Assembly (NCBI GenBank): GCA_963766765.1
Contig: CAVYBR010000008.1
Location: 124,001 to 188,000 of the forward strand
From: JACCQS01 sp963766765
GTDB taxonomy: Bacteria > Actinomycetota > Actinomycetes > Mycobacteriales > Geodermatophilaceae
Length of the DNA stretch: 64,000 bases
Direction of reading: 5' to 3'
Below, piece by piece: positions 8,784 through 18,386 of this stretch. The position numbers and the translations under genes are program-made. Under the pieces are notes generated by a model. The model saw nothing but the letters and a program-made list of their open reading frames with translations, did not search any database and had not been told where the DNA came from. Within the stretch, counting starts at the first letter, position 1. Each line of letters begins with the position of its first letter.

Positions 8784-10921
8784 GCAGCACAGCTGCCGCA
8801 GATGAACTCCTTGGAGCGCGGCAGCGGAGTCGGGCGTGGCTGGCCTGGGGACTGGCAGCAGTCGCGGCGCTGTTGTTGGTCGCCTCGGCGGCCTTTTCGC
8901 TGACGACGGGGACCGGCAGGACGCTCAGTGGCGACGCGGTCGTCTGGGTGTTCGCGCTGGTGTTTGCGGTCGTGGGCGCGCTGATTGCCGCCCGGCAACC
9001 CGACAACGCGATCGGCTGGATCTTTCTGGGTGCGGCCGTTGCCGTCGGGGTCGGCTCGGTGGCCGGCTCATACGCGAATTACTGGATCGAGACCGGAGAT
9101 GGCTCGGAATGGTTGGGGAGGACGGCAGCCTGGTACTCGGAGATCTCCTGGGTTCCCTGGATCCTGGTGCCACCGACCTTCCTCTTGCTGCTCTTCCCGG
9201 ACGGCCATCTATTGTCCCGGCGCTGGCGACCCATCGCCTGGTCCGCCGCGCTGGGCATCGCATTGGAGTTCGTGGTCGACGGGCTGGCTCCAGGGCCGAT
9301 CGCGGACTTCCCCCAACTGAGGAATCCGTACGGCCTGGAAAGCCCTGTGCTGGAACCGATCACGGCGCTGGCGATGCTGTCGCTACTGACTGGTCTGGTC
9401 GGCTCGTCGGTGGCGCTCATTCAGAGGTTCCGCCGCGCGCATGGCCAGCAGCGTCAGCAGATAAAGTGGCTCGCGTTCGCTGGCGTCATAGCTGGCGTCA
9501 TTGTCCCGGTCGTCGGCTTCGTCGCCTACGACACGCTTGGGGATTCGCTCGCAGACACGGTGATCATGCTGAGCGTCTTGGGCCTGCCGGTGGCGACCGG
9601 GATCGCCATCCTGCGGTACCGGCTCTACGACATCGATCTGGTGATTAACAAGACCCTGGTCTTCGTGATCCTGGCCGCGTTCATCACTGGTGTCTACGCG
9701 GTGATCGTGGTGGGTCTCGGACGCTTGCTGCCGATCGGAGACAACAACCTCGGCCTGGCGATCGCTGCCACGGCGTTGGTCGCCGCGGCGTTCGAACCGG
9801 TACGAGTACGCGTCCAGCACTGGGCGAACCGGCTTGTCTATGGCCGTCGCGCCACCCCGTACGAGGCATTGGCAGCGATGTCGGCGAGGATCGGTGAAGC
9901 GAGCGATCCGGGTGAGGCCCTGGCCGAGGCTGCCCGCCTGCTGGCCGAAGGCAGCGGCGCCGACCAGGCGGTCGTGTGGGTGGTCCAGGATGAATTCCTC
10001 GTGCCCCGGGGCACCTCGGGTGAGTCGACGCTCGAGCCCGCCCCCGTGCCGCTTGTCGATGGTGATCTGCCTGCTGTGCCCGACACTGACCTGGTCGAGG
10101 CAGTGCGCCAGGACGGACAACTCGTCGGTGCGCTGTCGCTGAAGAAGCGCCCGGGGGAAGGGGTCAGCACCGCCGACCGCCGGTTAGTCGCCGATCTCGC
10201 CGGCCAGGCAGCGCTGCTCCTTGCCAACACCAGGCTGCGCTCTCGGCTGGCTGATCGCCTCACCGAGTTGCGCGCGTCACGGCAACGGATGCTTGCCGCG
10301 CAAGACCGGGCCCGGCACACACTCGAGCGGGACCTGCACGACGGCGCCCAGCAGGAGCTTGTCGCGCTGAAGATCAAGCTCGGTCTGGCCGGCACGATCG
10401 CCACGAGGGAAGGCGCTGCGGGCATAGCAACTGGTCTCGCGCGTTCGGCCAGCGTCGCGGATCTGGCGGTCGACACCCTGCGCGACGTCGCCCGCGGGAT
10501 CTACCCTCCGTTGCTGGAATCCGAGGGATTGGCCGCCGCGCTATCCGCTCAAGCCCGGCGCGCCGATCTTTCGGTCACGGTGCTGGACCGGGCCGGCCGC
10601 CGTTACCCTCGCGAGGTCGAGGCCACCGCGTACTTCTGCGCCGTAGAGGCGCTCGCGAACGCCATCCGGCACGCCCGTGCACGGCATGCGCATGTCGAAC
10701 TCGACGGGACCGATTCGAGGTTGACGGTCACCGTCACCGACGACGGCGATGGATTCGATGCCGAAGAAACCAAGCACGGATCAGGGCTGACGCACATGAC
10801 TGACCGCGCCGACTCGGTGGGCGGGACCCTGACCATCGCATCCCGGCCAGGCCATGGAACCACGGTCAGCTTGGTGCTTCCGGTTCTGGTCAGTTCGGCA
10901 GCCGCCGGCGCACCGGTCTGA
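8780..10921 (+). CDS. membrane sensor histidine kinase, DesK/NarL type (kinase 4)
   Basis: This 713-residue close paralogue of kinase 3 ends the operon. It has a membrane-spanning sensor half, the YRLYDIDLVINKTLV junction, a GAF-like region, HisKA_3 with His520 in ERDLHDGAQQELVALK, and a complete HATPase_c. The membrane halves of the four kinases diverge more than the catalytic halves, which suggests different inputs into a shared output. Only 16 bases separate its stop from the convergent receiver gene. Confidence 0.88.
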   Translation: MSSTAAADELLGARQRSRAWLAWGLAAVAALLLVASAAFSLTTGTGRTLSGDAVVWVFALVFAVVGALIAARQPDNAIGWIFLGAAVAVGVGSVAGSYANYWIETGDGSEWLGRTAAWYSEISWVPWILVPPTFLLLLFPDGHLLSRRWRPIAWSAALGIALEFVVDGLAPGPIADFPQLRNPYGLESPVLEPITALAMLSLLTGLVGSSVALIQRFRRAHGQQRQQIKWLAFAGVIAGVIVPVVGFVAYDTLGDSLADTVIMLSVLGLPVATGIAILRYRLYDIDLVINKTLVFVILAAFITGVYAVIVVGLGRLLPIGDNNLGLAIAATALVAAAFEPVRVRVQHWANRLVYGRRATPYEALAAMSARIGEASDPGEALAEAARLLAEGSGADQAVVWVVQDEFLVPRGTSGESTLEPAPVPLVDGDLPAVPDTDLVEAVRQDGQLVGALSLKKRPGEGVSTADRRLVADLAGQAALLLANTRLRSRLADRLTELRASRQRMLAAQDRARHTLERDLHDGAQQELVALKIKLGLAGTIATREGAAGIATGLARSASVADLAVDTLRDVARGIYPPLLESEGLAAALSAQARRADLSVTVLDRAGRRYPREVEATAYFCAVEALANAIRHARARHAHVELDGTDSRLTVTVTDDGDGFDAEETKHGSGLTHMTDRADSVGGTLTIASRPGHGTTVSLVLPVLVSSAAAGAPV

Positions 10922-10937
10922 CCGGGGCCGGAGACTC

Positions 10938-11318
10938 TCAGCTCGCGGCGCTGCCCGCCCATGCGTCGGCGAGCACGAAGGGGTCGAACTCGGACTTCGT
11001 CATGAAGTCGAAGGCGCCAGCCTCGATCGCCTGGGTCCGGTAATCAGCCGGATCGTGGGTGGACAGCATCAGGACCCGGGTTCCCGGCTGATTCGCGCGG
11101 ATTTGTCGGGTGGCTTCGAACCCGTCGATGTCGGGCATGTTCATGTCCATCAGCACGAGGTCGGGATGCAGAGTCGACGCCGCAGCGACGCCGCTGGTGC
11201 CGCCGTCGGCCTCACCCACGACCTCGAATCCGTCGGTCATGTCGACGACCATGCGCGCCACGTCCCGGAACGGGACCTGGTCATCCACGATCAGCACGCT
11301 GACGGTAGCCATCACCAC
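10938..11318 (-). CDS. single-domain response regulator (receiver only)
   Basis: The 126-residue protein is one receiver domain: acidic pair D12/D13, phospho-acceptor D58 (LVLMDMNMPDIDG), switch Thr/Ser (LMLSTHD) and conserved Lys in FDFMTKSEF. It has no DNA-binding domain. GTG 11318 is chosen because AGGAG lies nine bases upstream; ATG 11312 is the alternative. Its position next to four kinases suggests a phosphotransfer intermediate, a phosphate sink or a protein-binding output. It lies 82 bp downstream of the NarL-type regulator and is probably cotranscribed. Confidence 0.85.
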   Translation of the reverse strand: MVMATVSVLIVDDQVPFRDVARMVVDMTDGFEVVGEADGGTSGVAAASTLHPDLVLMDMNMPDIDGFEATRQIRANQPGTRVLMLSTHDPADYRTQAIEAGAFDFMTKSEFDPFVLADAWAGSAAS

Positions 11319-11400
11319 TGAAGCATGCTCCTAACCCAGCTGCGGTGGAATCGTGAAGACCGGAAGTTCATTGGTGGTGCCTGCACACCCACCGGGTGAA

Positions 11401-12093
11401 TCAGTCGGCCCGGTCGGCGTCGGTCGCGGCGATGTAGAGCAGGACCGCGCGCACCCGGTGGTGGCTGTCCGGCTCGTCGGCGAGGCCGAGCTTGGCGAAG
11501 ATGACGTTGATGTGCTTCTCGACGGCGCGGGGGGAGAGTACGAGCAGGTCCGCAATTGCCTTGTTGTTGCGCCCGCGGGCGATGTGCGAGAGCACCTCCC
11601 GCTCGCGCACAGTGAGATCGTCGACCGGTGAGTGCTCTCGGGTCCGAGCCGTGATCAGCGCATCCACGACGGCGCGATCGACGACCGAACCGCCCTGGTG
11701 CACCTGGCTGATGGCGTCGACCAGATCCTCCACGTCCCCGACCCGCTCCTTGAGCAGGTAGGCGCGCCCGCCCGAGCCGTCCTCGAAGAGTCGGATGGCG
11801 TAGTCGGCCTCGACGTACTGCGACAGCACGACCACCCCGATGTTCGGGTGGTCGCGGCGCAGCGCTTGCGCGGCCCGTACGCCCTCGTCGGTCTGGGTCG
11901 GCGGCATCCGAATGTCGGTGAGCACGACGTCGGGCGTGAGTTCGTCGACGGCGGCCATCAGCTCCGGCAGGTCCGCACAGATGCCGACGAGTTCCAAGCT
12001 GTCCTGGGTGTCGATGAGCGCCCGGACGCCTTCACGCACGACATAGCTGTCCTCGGCGAGCAGGACCCGGATGGGTTGGCTGGCTTCGGTCAT
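11401..12093 (-). CDS. NarL/LuxR-family response regulator
   Basis: The 230-residue protein has a receiver domain (acidic E14/D15, phospho-acceptor D60 in VVLTDIRMPP, Lys in AYLLKERV) and a C-terminal LuxR-type helix-turn-helix (LTVREREVLSHIARGRNNKA, residues about 157-220). Its receiver closely resembles that of the regulator-cyclase at 921-2240 (both have VREGVR, TDIRMPPT and VxLSQY), so the two probably share kinases and ancestry. It is the likely transcriptional output of the four-kinase cluster. Confidence 0.9.
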   Translation of the reverse strand: MTEASQPIRVLLAEDSYVVREGVRALIDTQDSLELVGICADLPELMAAVDELTPDVVLTDIRMPPTQTDEGVRAAQALRRDHPNIGVVVLSQYVEADYAIRLFEDGSGGRAYLLKERVGDVEDLVDAISQVHQGGSVVDRAVVDALITARTREHSPVDDLTVREREVLSHIARGRNNKAIADLLVLSPRAVEKHINVIFAKLGLADEPDSHHRVRAVLLYIAATDADRAD

Positions 12094-12206
12094 CGTCGCG
12101 TGATCGTACGGTCGCTACTCCTTGGTTGTCCGGCAGGCGCACTCAGACCAGGAGGCGCTGGGCTGCGGAGGAGATGTGCCTATTCTTGCGCGGTGGAGGT
12201 GGGCAG

Positions 12207-13175
12207 GTGGCTGACGTGAAGTCCGTCCTCGTACACGGCACCCGGATCACCTACCGCGAGGCGGGACCGGATTACGGCCCGCTGATCCTTCTTATCCACG
12301 GCGTCGCCTCGCAGTCGGCGACCTGGGATCTGACCCTGCCGTTCATGGCCGAGCAGGGATTGCACGCACTGGCGCCAGATCTGCCCGGTCATGGTGGCTC
12401 CGAATTGGGGCACGGCGACTACTCCCTCGGCGGCTTCGCCACGTTGCTGCGCGACCTGATGTTCACGCTGGGACTGGGGCCGGCGACCCTGGTCGGCCAC
12501 TCGATGGGTGGTGGCATCGCGCTGCAGCTCGCCCATCAGTTCCCAGAACTCACCGAGCGGCTCGTCCTGTCGGCCAGCGGCGGGCTCGGAACCGATGCCC
12601 ACCCCCTCCTGCGGGCAGCGTCCGCGCCCGGGGCGGAGTTCGTGTTGCCACTGGTCATGAATCGTGGGGTCGCCTGGGCCATGCGCCGCGCCCGGAGGGT
12701 CTTGGACGCGAGGGGCCGTACTCCTGGACTGCTCTCCGATGGCGCCATGCGCAACTACGGCGCGCTCTCGACCCCGCAGGGCCGCCGGGTGTTCCTTGCG
12801 ACGGTGCGGTCAGTGATCAACCACACCGGCCAGCGGGTCACCGCCGTCGGGCGGTTGCATCTCACCAGCCATCTGCCCACGCTGTTGATCTCCTGCGCAG
12901 ATGATCCGGCGATCCCGCGGGCCCATGCCGAGGCCGCGCACGCCGAATTGCCGGGTAGCCGCTTGGAGATCCTGCCCGGGCGCAGCCACCGGCCGCATCA
13001 ACTGGACCCGGAGCGCTTCGCCAGGGTGATCGGTGACTTCGTCCGCAGCACGGTCCCGGCCACGGACCCGCCGAGCTGGCGTACCCGGCACGGGGTCCAC
13101 GGCCGGTTGGGTAGCGAACCGCCGCTGGTGTGCGTTCAGATGACCATGTGCGGCAGACTCGCGGACTGTGAGTGA
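12207..13175 (+). CDS. alpha/beta hydrolase
   Basis: The 322-residue protein starts at GTG 12207, seven bases after GGAGG; ATG 12174 is possible but its Shine-Dalgarno spacing is too short. It shows the oxyanion-hole motif LLIHGVAS, nucleophile elbow GHSMGG (Ser99), an acidic residue in SCADDPAIP, and the catalytic His in LPGRSHRPHQ. The substrate is unknown. The last 20 or so codons run through a degenerate copy of the GTAGCGAACC repeat at 13104-13123, so the C-terminus may have been extended by a repeat. The stop overlaps a GTG at 13168 that may begin the malic enzyme frame. Confidence 0.8.
   Translation: MADVKSVLVHGTRITYREAGPDYGPLILLIHGVASQSATWDLTLPFMAEQGLHALAPDLPGHGGSELGHGDYSLGGFATLLRDLMFTLGLGPATLVGHSMGGGIALQLAHQFPELTERLVLSASGGLGTDAHPLLRAASAPGAEFVLPLVMNRGVAWAMRRARRVLDARGRTPGLLSDGAMRNYGALSTPQGRRVFLATVRSVINHTGQRVTAVGRLHLTSHLPTLLISCADDPAIPRAHAEAAHAELPGSRLEILPGRSHRPHQLDPERFARVIGDFVRSTVPATDPPSWRTRHGVHGRLGSEPPLVCVQMTMCGRLADCE
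13104..13123. repeat. single degenerate copy of the GTAGCGAACC palindromic repeat
   Basis: The sequence CGGTTGGGTAGCGAACCG matches the repeats at 43694 and 51262 except for one or two bases, with CGGTT/AACCG arms. It lies inside the 3-prime end of the hydrolase gene. Confidence 0.5.
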
Positions 13176-13340
13176 GCCGCAGACGCATGACACGGCACCC
13201 GTGCCAGAGACGAAGCCGTTGCCTTCGACGACCCAGCCGCCGGGCGATCCAGACAGCGACGCCGTATTGATGTCGGAATCCGTGCCGGTCCCTGCCGCGC
13301 AGCCGGCGCGCAGGCCGCGTCCCCGCCGGCATCACGCGGG
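13168..13340 (+). other. possible N-terminal extension of malic enzyme
   Basis: A frame opening at GTG 13168, overlapping the hydrolase stop, encodes a Pro/Ala/Glu-rich stretch (PVPETKPLPSTTQPP) up to about 13340. Adding one G in the GGG run at 13338-13340 would join it to the malic enzyme N-terminal domain. It could equally be non-coding; the low complexity gives no homology support. Confidence 0.3.
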
Positions 13341-14869
13341 TTGGTCACCGGGGCCTCCTACTCGATCACGGTACGGCTGACGGCCGACGGGGACCCGGCG
13401 AGCATCGGCCGGATCGCCACCGCGGTCGGGGCGTCGGGGGAGCGGTCACCGCGATCGACGTGGTGGACTCGCGCCCGGACGGGCTGGTCGTAGACGTCAC
13501 GTGCTCCGCTGCCGACGGCACCCACGCACAGGAGATCGTCGCCCTGCTGCGCACGGTGGAGGGCGTCACTGTCGGGAAGGTCAGCGACCGGACGTTCCTG
13601 TTGCACCTCGGCGGCAAGCTGGCTGTCGCTTCGCGGGTTCCACTCAAGACCCGCGACGACATGTCGATGGCATACACACCGGGAGTCGCCCGCGTGTGTC
13701 TCGCGTTGGCGGAAAACCCCGATGACGTACGCCGGCTGACGATCAAGGGCAACAGCGTCGCGGTGGTGACCGACGGCAGCGCCGTACTGGGCCTTGGCAA
13801 CCTGGGACCAGGACCCGCACTGCCGGTGATGGAAGGCAAAGCTGCGTTGTTCAAGCGGTTCGCCGACATCGACGCGTGGCCGATCTGCTTGGACACCCAG
13901 GACACCGACGAGATCGTACGTACCGTTGAGCTCATCGCGCCGGTATTCGGCGGGATCAACCTCGAAGACATCGCCGCACCACGGTGTTTCGAGATCGAGC
14001 GGCGACTGCGCGCGTCGTTGTCGATCCCGGTCTTCCACGACGATCAGCACGGTACTGCGATCGTCGTGCTTGCCGCGTTGACCAACGCCCTGCGCGTGGT
14101 CGGCAAGGACTTGAGCGCCGTGAAGGTTGTGGTCGCCGGAGCCGGGGCTGCGGGTACGGCGATCGTCACGTTGCTCTTGGCGGCCGGCGTCACCGACGTT
14201 CTCGTCTGGGATCGCAGCGGGATCCTGAGCCGGGACGACGACCAACTGTCCCCGGTGATGATGGAGCTGGCGCGGCAGACCAATCCCGACAACGTGCGCG
14301 GCGAACTGGCCGACGCACTGGTCGGAGCCGACGTCTTCATCGGGGTGAGCGCCGGCAATGTCCTGCCCGCGACGGCACTCGAGGTGATGGCCGACAAGGC
14401 GGTCGTCTTCCCGCTGGCCAATCCGACGCCGGACATCGACCCGGTGGCTGCCCGCCCGTACGCCTCGGTGATTGCCTCGGGACGGTCGGACCTGCCGAAC
14501 CAGATCAACAACGTGCTCGCGTTCCCCGGCGTGTTCCGCGGCCTGCTCGATGCGCGGGCGACGGAGATCAGCTCGGAGATGCTGCTGTCGGCGGCCAACG
14601 CGCTCGCGGAGGTAGTGACCGACGATCAGCTCAACGCCAGCTACATCGTTCCCAGCGTGTTCGATCCGGCCGTACACACCGCAGTTGCCGGTGCGGTGGC
14701 CCGCGCCGCGCGCGCCACGTCCGCAACGGCGGACACCGCCCAGGCAGCAGACTCCGGACAGTCGCGTACGGAAGCGGGCAGCGTGGGTCCCGACCCCGCG
14801 ACGCCTGCTGGAAGCGCCGATGCCTACCGGTCGCCAGACCCCGACGCTTCTGCGGACCTGACCCGCTGA
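13341..14869 (+). CDS. NAD(P)-dependent malic enzyme with N-terminal ACT-like domain, frameshifted
   Basis: Oxidative decarboxylation of malate to pyruvate is inferred from strong family similarity. The uninterrupted part begins at about 13460 and shows MSMAYTPGVARVC, KGNSVAVVTDGSAVLGLGNL, the metal/substrate region PVFHDDQHGTA, a dinucleotide fold (VVVAGAGAAGTA) and PNQINNVLAFPGVFRG. Upstream, codons from TTG 13341 (VTGASYSITVRL) encode the first half of the ACT-like domain, but it is out of frame: the G run at 13436-13440 has five G where six restore continuity (SGGAVTAIDVVDSRP). The last 50 or so residues are an Ala/Ser/Asp-rich tail. I think the frameshift is more likely a sequence error than true inactivation, because the rest of the gene is intact. 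Confidence 0.85.
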
Positions 14870-14890
14870 CTGTCGGGCACAATCGAAGCG

Positions 14891-15773
14891 ATGCCCGAAC
14901 TACCCGAGGTCGAAGCGCTCGTCCACCACCTCCGCGCCGAGGCTGTGGGCCGGGTCGTCACGCGCGTGGATCTCGCGGAGATCGCCGCCATCAAGACCTT
15001 CGATCCCCCGCACACGTCACTGGCTGGCCTAGAGATCACCGGCGTTACCCGGCACGGAAAGTTCCTCGACCTCGACGTCAGCGGTCTGCACATGATCGTG
15101 CACCTGGCCCGCGGCGGCTGGCTGCACTGGCGCAAGGATCTGCCGCAGGCCCCGCCCCGGCCCGGCAAGGGGCCGCTGGCGATGCGCGTCCATCTGGCGG
15201 AGCGCGACGACGAGGACGATCGGCCATCGGCCGGCGCCGGCTTCGATCTCACCGAGGCCGGCACCCGTAAGGGATTGTCGATCTATGTCGTACGAGATCC
15301 CGTGCACGTACCCGGAATTGCCCGGCTCGGGCCGGACGCTCTCGCTGACCGAGACCGAACTCGCGGGCCTGCTCGCGCAGCGCCGGGTGCAGGTCAAAGG
15401 CGCGTTGACCGACCAGCGGGTCATGGCCGGCATCGGCAACGCCTACTCCGACGAGATCCTGCACACCGCCAAGCTCTCGCCGTTCAAGATGACCGACCGG
15501 CTCGACGCCGCCGAGGTCGCCCGGCTGCACGCGGCGATGCAGGAGGAACTCAACGATGCGGTGAACCGCTCGATCGGGCAGGGTGCGGCGACGCTGAAGT
15601 CGGAGAAGCGGTCGGGGCTGCGAGTGCACGCCCGTACCGGACTGCCGTGTCCGGTCTGTGGCGACACGATCCGTGAGGTGTCCTTCGCCGACAACTCGCT
15701 GCAGTATTGCCCGACCTGTCAGACCGGTGGCAAACCGCTGGCCGACCGCCGGATGTCCAAACTGCTGCGCTGA
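14891..15773 (+). CDS. Fpg/Nei family DNA glycosylase, one frameshift
   Basis: This base-excision repair enzyme begins MPELPEVEALV, giving the N-terminal Pro2/Glu3 catalytic pair, and retains the conserved Lys in RHGKFLDL. The second half has the H2TH region (VKGALTDQRVMAGIGNAYSDE) and the C-terminal zinc finger CPVC-x16-CPTC. The halves lie in different frames: the first reads to LGPDAL near 15345 and the second resumes as LSLTETELAGLL. One base must be removed (or two added) near 15345. Without a frame correction the product would lack H2TH and zinc finger. It starts 21 bp after malic enzyme on the same strand. Confidence 0.85.
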
Positions 15774-15789
15774 ACGAAGTCCCGATTTC

Positions 15790-15849
15790 GGGACGTTATG
15801 CGCATAACGTCCCCGGAATGGGCCGGTTCCTGGGTCCTTATGCGCATAA
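15790..15849. repeat. twin palindromic element, TTATGCGCATAA family (copy 1)
   Basis: A perfect 24-bp palindrome occupies 15790-15813 with core TTATGCGCATAA at 15796-15807. The same 12-bp core recurs at 15838-15849, 42 bp downstream. It lies in the convergent gap between fpg and the metallo-hydrolase. The same pair recurs at 54575-54641. Confidence 0.85.
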
Positions 15850-15906
15850 CGTTCCAAGCCCGAACGCCGATGCCACCGGCCGCGGAGTCAGCGAGGACGT
15901 CGGAGG

Positions 15907-17033
15907 TCAGGACCTGGCCAGTGCGGTCCACCAGTCCTTGACCGGCGGCGGCTCCGCGTTCGAGATCCGCTCGCCCGGTCGGGGCAGCGCCAGCGCAACG
16001 CCCGACTCGGCGGCGGCGACGCACAACCGCTGCACCGGCTCGGCCCAGGCGTGGAAGGCCAGGTCGAAGGTCGCCCAGTGGACGGGAGCAGCACATCACC
16101 GCCCAGATCGAGGTGCGCGCGTACCGCCTCCTCCGGATTCATGTGGATGTGCGGCCAGCGGGTCGCCGTACGCGCCGATCGGCAGCAGGGTCAGGCCGAA
16201 CGGGCCGTGCTCGCTAGCCGATCCCGGCGAAGCCGGCGGTGTAGCCGGTGTCGCCGCCGAAGAAGACCCGCTGGTCCGGCCCGCGATGACCCAGGAGGCC
16301 CACAAGGTCGTTGTTGCGGGCAAGCCCGCGTCCGGAGAAGTGCCGGGCTGCGGTGCAGATCAGCCGAAGCTCGCCGACGTCGGCCTGCTCGCCCCAGTCC
16401 AGCTCGATGATCCGCTCGTCGGGCACGCCCCAGCGGCCAGGTGGGCACCGATGCCCAGCGGTACGAGGAACGGCGCCGTCTGGGTACGACCAGGCTGCGG
16501 ACCGTCGGCGGTCGAGGTGGTCGTAGTGGTCGTGGGAGATCAGGATCGCGTCGACCCGCGGAAGGTCCTCATCCGCACCGGCGGCGGATGCATCCGCCGT
16601 GGACCGGCCGTGGGTGACGGCGAAACGCGATCGCCCCAGACCGGATCGAGCAGCACGCGCGGCCGTCGACCTCCACGATCACGCTGGCGTGTCCGTACCA
16701 GGTGGCGGCCAATTGAGCCGCCTGCTCCGGCACGGACTCGGAGGTTGCCAGCGGCACGGGGCCGGCGGGTCGACCGCGGTCGTCGCGCGCGAGCCACGCC
16801 CGCATGATCGATGCGCCGTCCATCGCCGTCAGGGGGCTGGGTTCGACATTCACGAACTTGCCGTCACTGAACTGCGGCGAACCTTGCGCCACCGCCCGAA
16901 GCTGAGTCGCAGTGGCACCCAAGGCCACCGGCAGGCCCCACGCGGCTCGACCCACCCAGGTGGCGGCTGCGCCGAATGCGACCGCGCCGCCCGTACGGAC
17001 GATCGTCCTGACCGGACTACTGATCATGCTCAC
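15907..17033 (-). pseudogene. metallo-beta-lactamase-fold hydrolase (UlaG-like), several frameshifts
   Basis: Pieces in all three leftward frames assemble into one MBL-fold hydrolase of about 375 residues. It starts at GTG 17033 with a hydrophobic N-terminus, then ATWYGHASVIVEVDGR, then DPVWGDRVSPSPTAGPRR in a second frame, the metal motif SHDHYDHLD (HxHxDH) in a third, then WGVPDERIIELDWGEQADVG, FFGGDTGYT, HGPFGLTLLPIGAYGDP, and a C-terminus ending in DWWTALARS with the stop at 15907. At least four single-base shifts are needed (near 16675, 16565, 16500 and 16215, with more near 16080). No in-frame stop replaces a conserved codon, so a cluster of sequencing indels is possible. As given, it cannot make a full protein. 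Confidence 0.7.
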
Positions 17034-17068
17034 AACACCAGAGTGCCACCCCGGCCAGCTGTTCCTCT

Positions 17069-17139
17069 GGTGATCTTGACGTTGTTGTCGGTTCCGGAGC
17101 CGGTTGAGGCCGCTGAACTGACATTTTCGTCAAGATCAC
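17069..17139. promoter_or_regulatory. inverted pair of 12-bp sites upstream of the LytS-type kinase
   Basis: GTGATCTTGACG at 17069-17080 is repeated perfectly inverted as CGTCAAGATCAC at 17128-17139, 59 bp start to start. The pair lies between the divergent metallo-hydrolase and kinase genes. It could be a two-site operator or a long-armed hairpin; no regulator can be assigned. Confidence 0.5.
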
Positions 17140-17163
17140 GTGAAAGGGGGCAGTATCCACCGC

Positions 17164-18348
17164 GTGGAAACGGCTTTGGTGGGGATCGCACTCGTCGTCA
17201 TCGCCGGCGGCCTGGTGTGGGGCGTGGCCCACTACCGCTCGACCCGCGGGTTCTCCAGTACCGAGCAGCGGCTCACCTTTGATGCGCTGCACACTGCCAG
17301 CGAGGCTGCGCCGCCGCTTCGCGCCGGGCTCACAGAAGCCTCCGCGGGCAAGTCCATCAGATACCTGCGCCAACTGCTGGGAACTCCTGCACTCGCGATC
17401 ACCAGCACGGAGGCACTGCTGGCCTGGGAGGGCATCGCTTCACATCACCGGGAAACGGTGCTGGACCTGGCCGCGAGGACTCTGGAATCAGCAAGGCCGG
17501 CGGTCGCCAAGGCCGCCGATGTCCACTGTGGGCAGCCGTCCTGTCCGCTCCGCGGTGCAGTCATTGCGCCGATCACACTCGAGGACGGGGTCGCCGGAGC
17601 GATCATTGCGCTCACCTGGCAGGAGCCCGGGGCTGGCCTCGTCCGCGCCACCCTCGAGACCGCGCGCTGGGTCGGCACCCAGCTCGAACTCGCGCAGCTC
17701 GACCAGTCCAGAGCCCGCCTGGCGCGTGCCGAGATCAGGGCGCTGCGGGCACAGATCAGTCCGCACTTCATCTACAACACCTTGGGAGCCATCGGGTCGT
17801 TCGTACGGACCGATCCGGATCGGGCTCGCGAACTCCTGCTCGAGTTCGCCGAGTTCACCAGGTACAGCTTCCGCCAGCATGGCGACTTCACCACGCTGGC
17901 TGAGGAACTGGGCAACATCGAGCGTTACCTGTTGATCGAGCGAGCGCGGTTCGGGGACCGGCTGCAGGTGACGCTGCTCATCGCCCCGGAGGTGCTGCCC
18001 GTGGCCGTACCTTTCCTGACCCTGCAACCGCTGGTGGAGAACGCCGTACGACACGGCCTGGCCGGCAAGGCAGGTGTCGGCACCCTCTCCATCCGGGCCG
18101 AGGATGCCGGCGCACAGTGCCTGATCACCGTCGAGGACGACGGCGTCGGGATGGATCCCGACCGGCTGCGCGACCTGACGGCGATCGACGGCGAAGGACG
18201 CGAACACGTTGGGCTGGGCAACGTCGACGACCGTCTACGTTCGGTGTTCGGCGACGACTACGGGCTGGTTGTCGAGACAGCCATCGGCGCTGGTACGAAG
18301 GTGAGCCTGCGGATCCCTAAGTTCGCCGCCGGGGTCCGAGCCGGCTGA
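17164..18348 (+). CDS. LytS-type sensor histidine kinase
   Basis: The 394-residue protein has one N-terminal membrane segment (LVGIALVVIAGGLVWGVA), a GAF-like middle region with two cysteines (CGQPSCPLRG), a His_kinase domain with phospho-acceptor His201 in QISPHFIYNTLGAI, and HATPase_c (PLVENAVRHGL, DDGVGMDP, GLGNVDDRL). GTG 17164 is preferred because AAAGGGGG precedes it and GTG 17140 lies at the edge of the inverted-repeat arm; either is possible. The cognate regulator is probably the LytTR protein at 21190-21930, separated by the large secreted protein on the other strand. This kinase/LytTR type often neighbours acetate/pyruvate-type symporters, as it does here. Confidence 0.87.
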   Translation: METALVGIALVVIAGGLVWGVAHYRSTRGFSSTEQRLTFDALHTASEAAPPLRAGLTEASAGKSIRYLRQLLGTPALAITSTEALLAWEGIASHHRETVLDLAARTLESARPAVAKAADVHCGQPSCPLRGAVIAPITLEDGVAGAIIALTWQEPGAGLVRATLETARWVGTQLELAQLDQSRARLARAEIRALRAQISPHFIYNTLGAIGSFVRTDPDRARELLLEFAEFTRYSFRQHGDFTTLAEELGNIERYLLIERARFGDRLQVTLLIAPEVLPVAVPFLTLQPLVENAVRHGLAGKAGVGTLSIRAEDAGAQCLITVEDDGVGMDPDRLRDLTAIDGEGREHVGLGNVDDRLRSVFGDDYGLVVETAIGAGTKVSLRIPKFAAGVRAG

Positions 18349-18386
18349 GAGCCTGCAGACCTCGGGGGAGTGGCGAAGGACAGGCC

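Noticed and set aside
13341..15773. Programmed ribosomal frameshifting in malic enzyme and Fpg.
   Set aside because: The shifts differ in size and direction, lack slippery heptamers, and occur in several unrelated genes in the same stretch.
17140..17163. Start of the LytS-type kinase at GTG 17140.
   Set aside because: No ribosome site precedes it and it begins at the last base of the inverted-repeat arm region; GTG 17164 has AAAGGGGG upstream.
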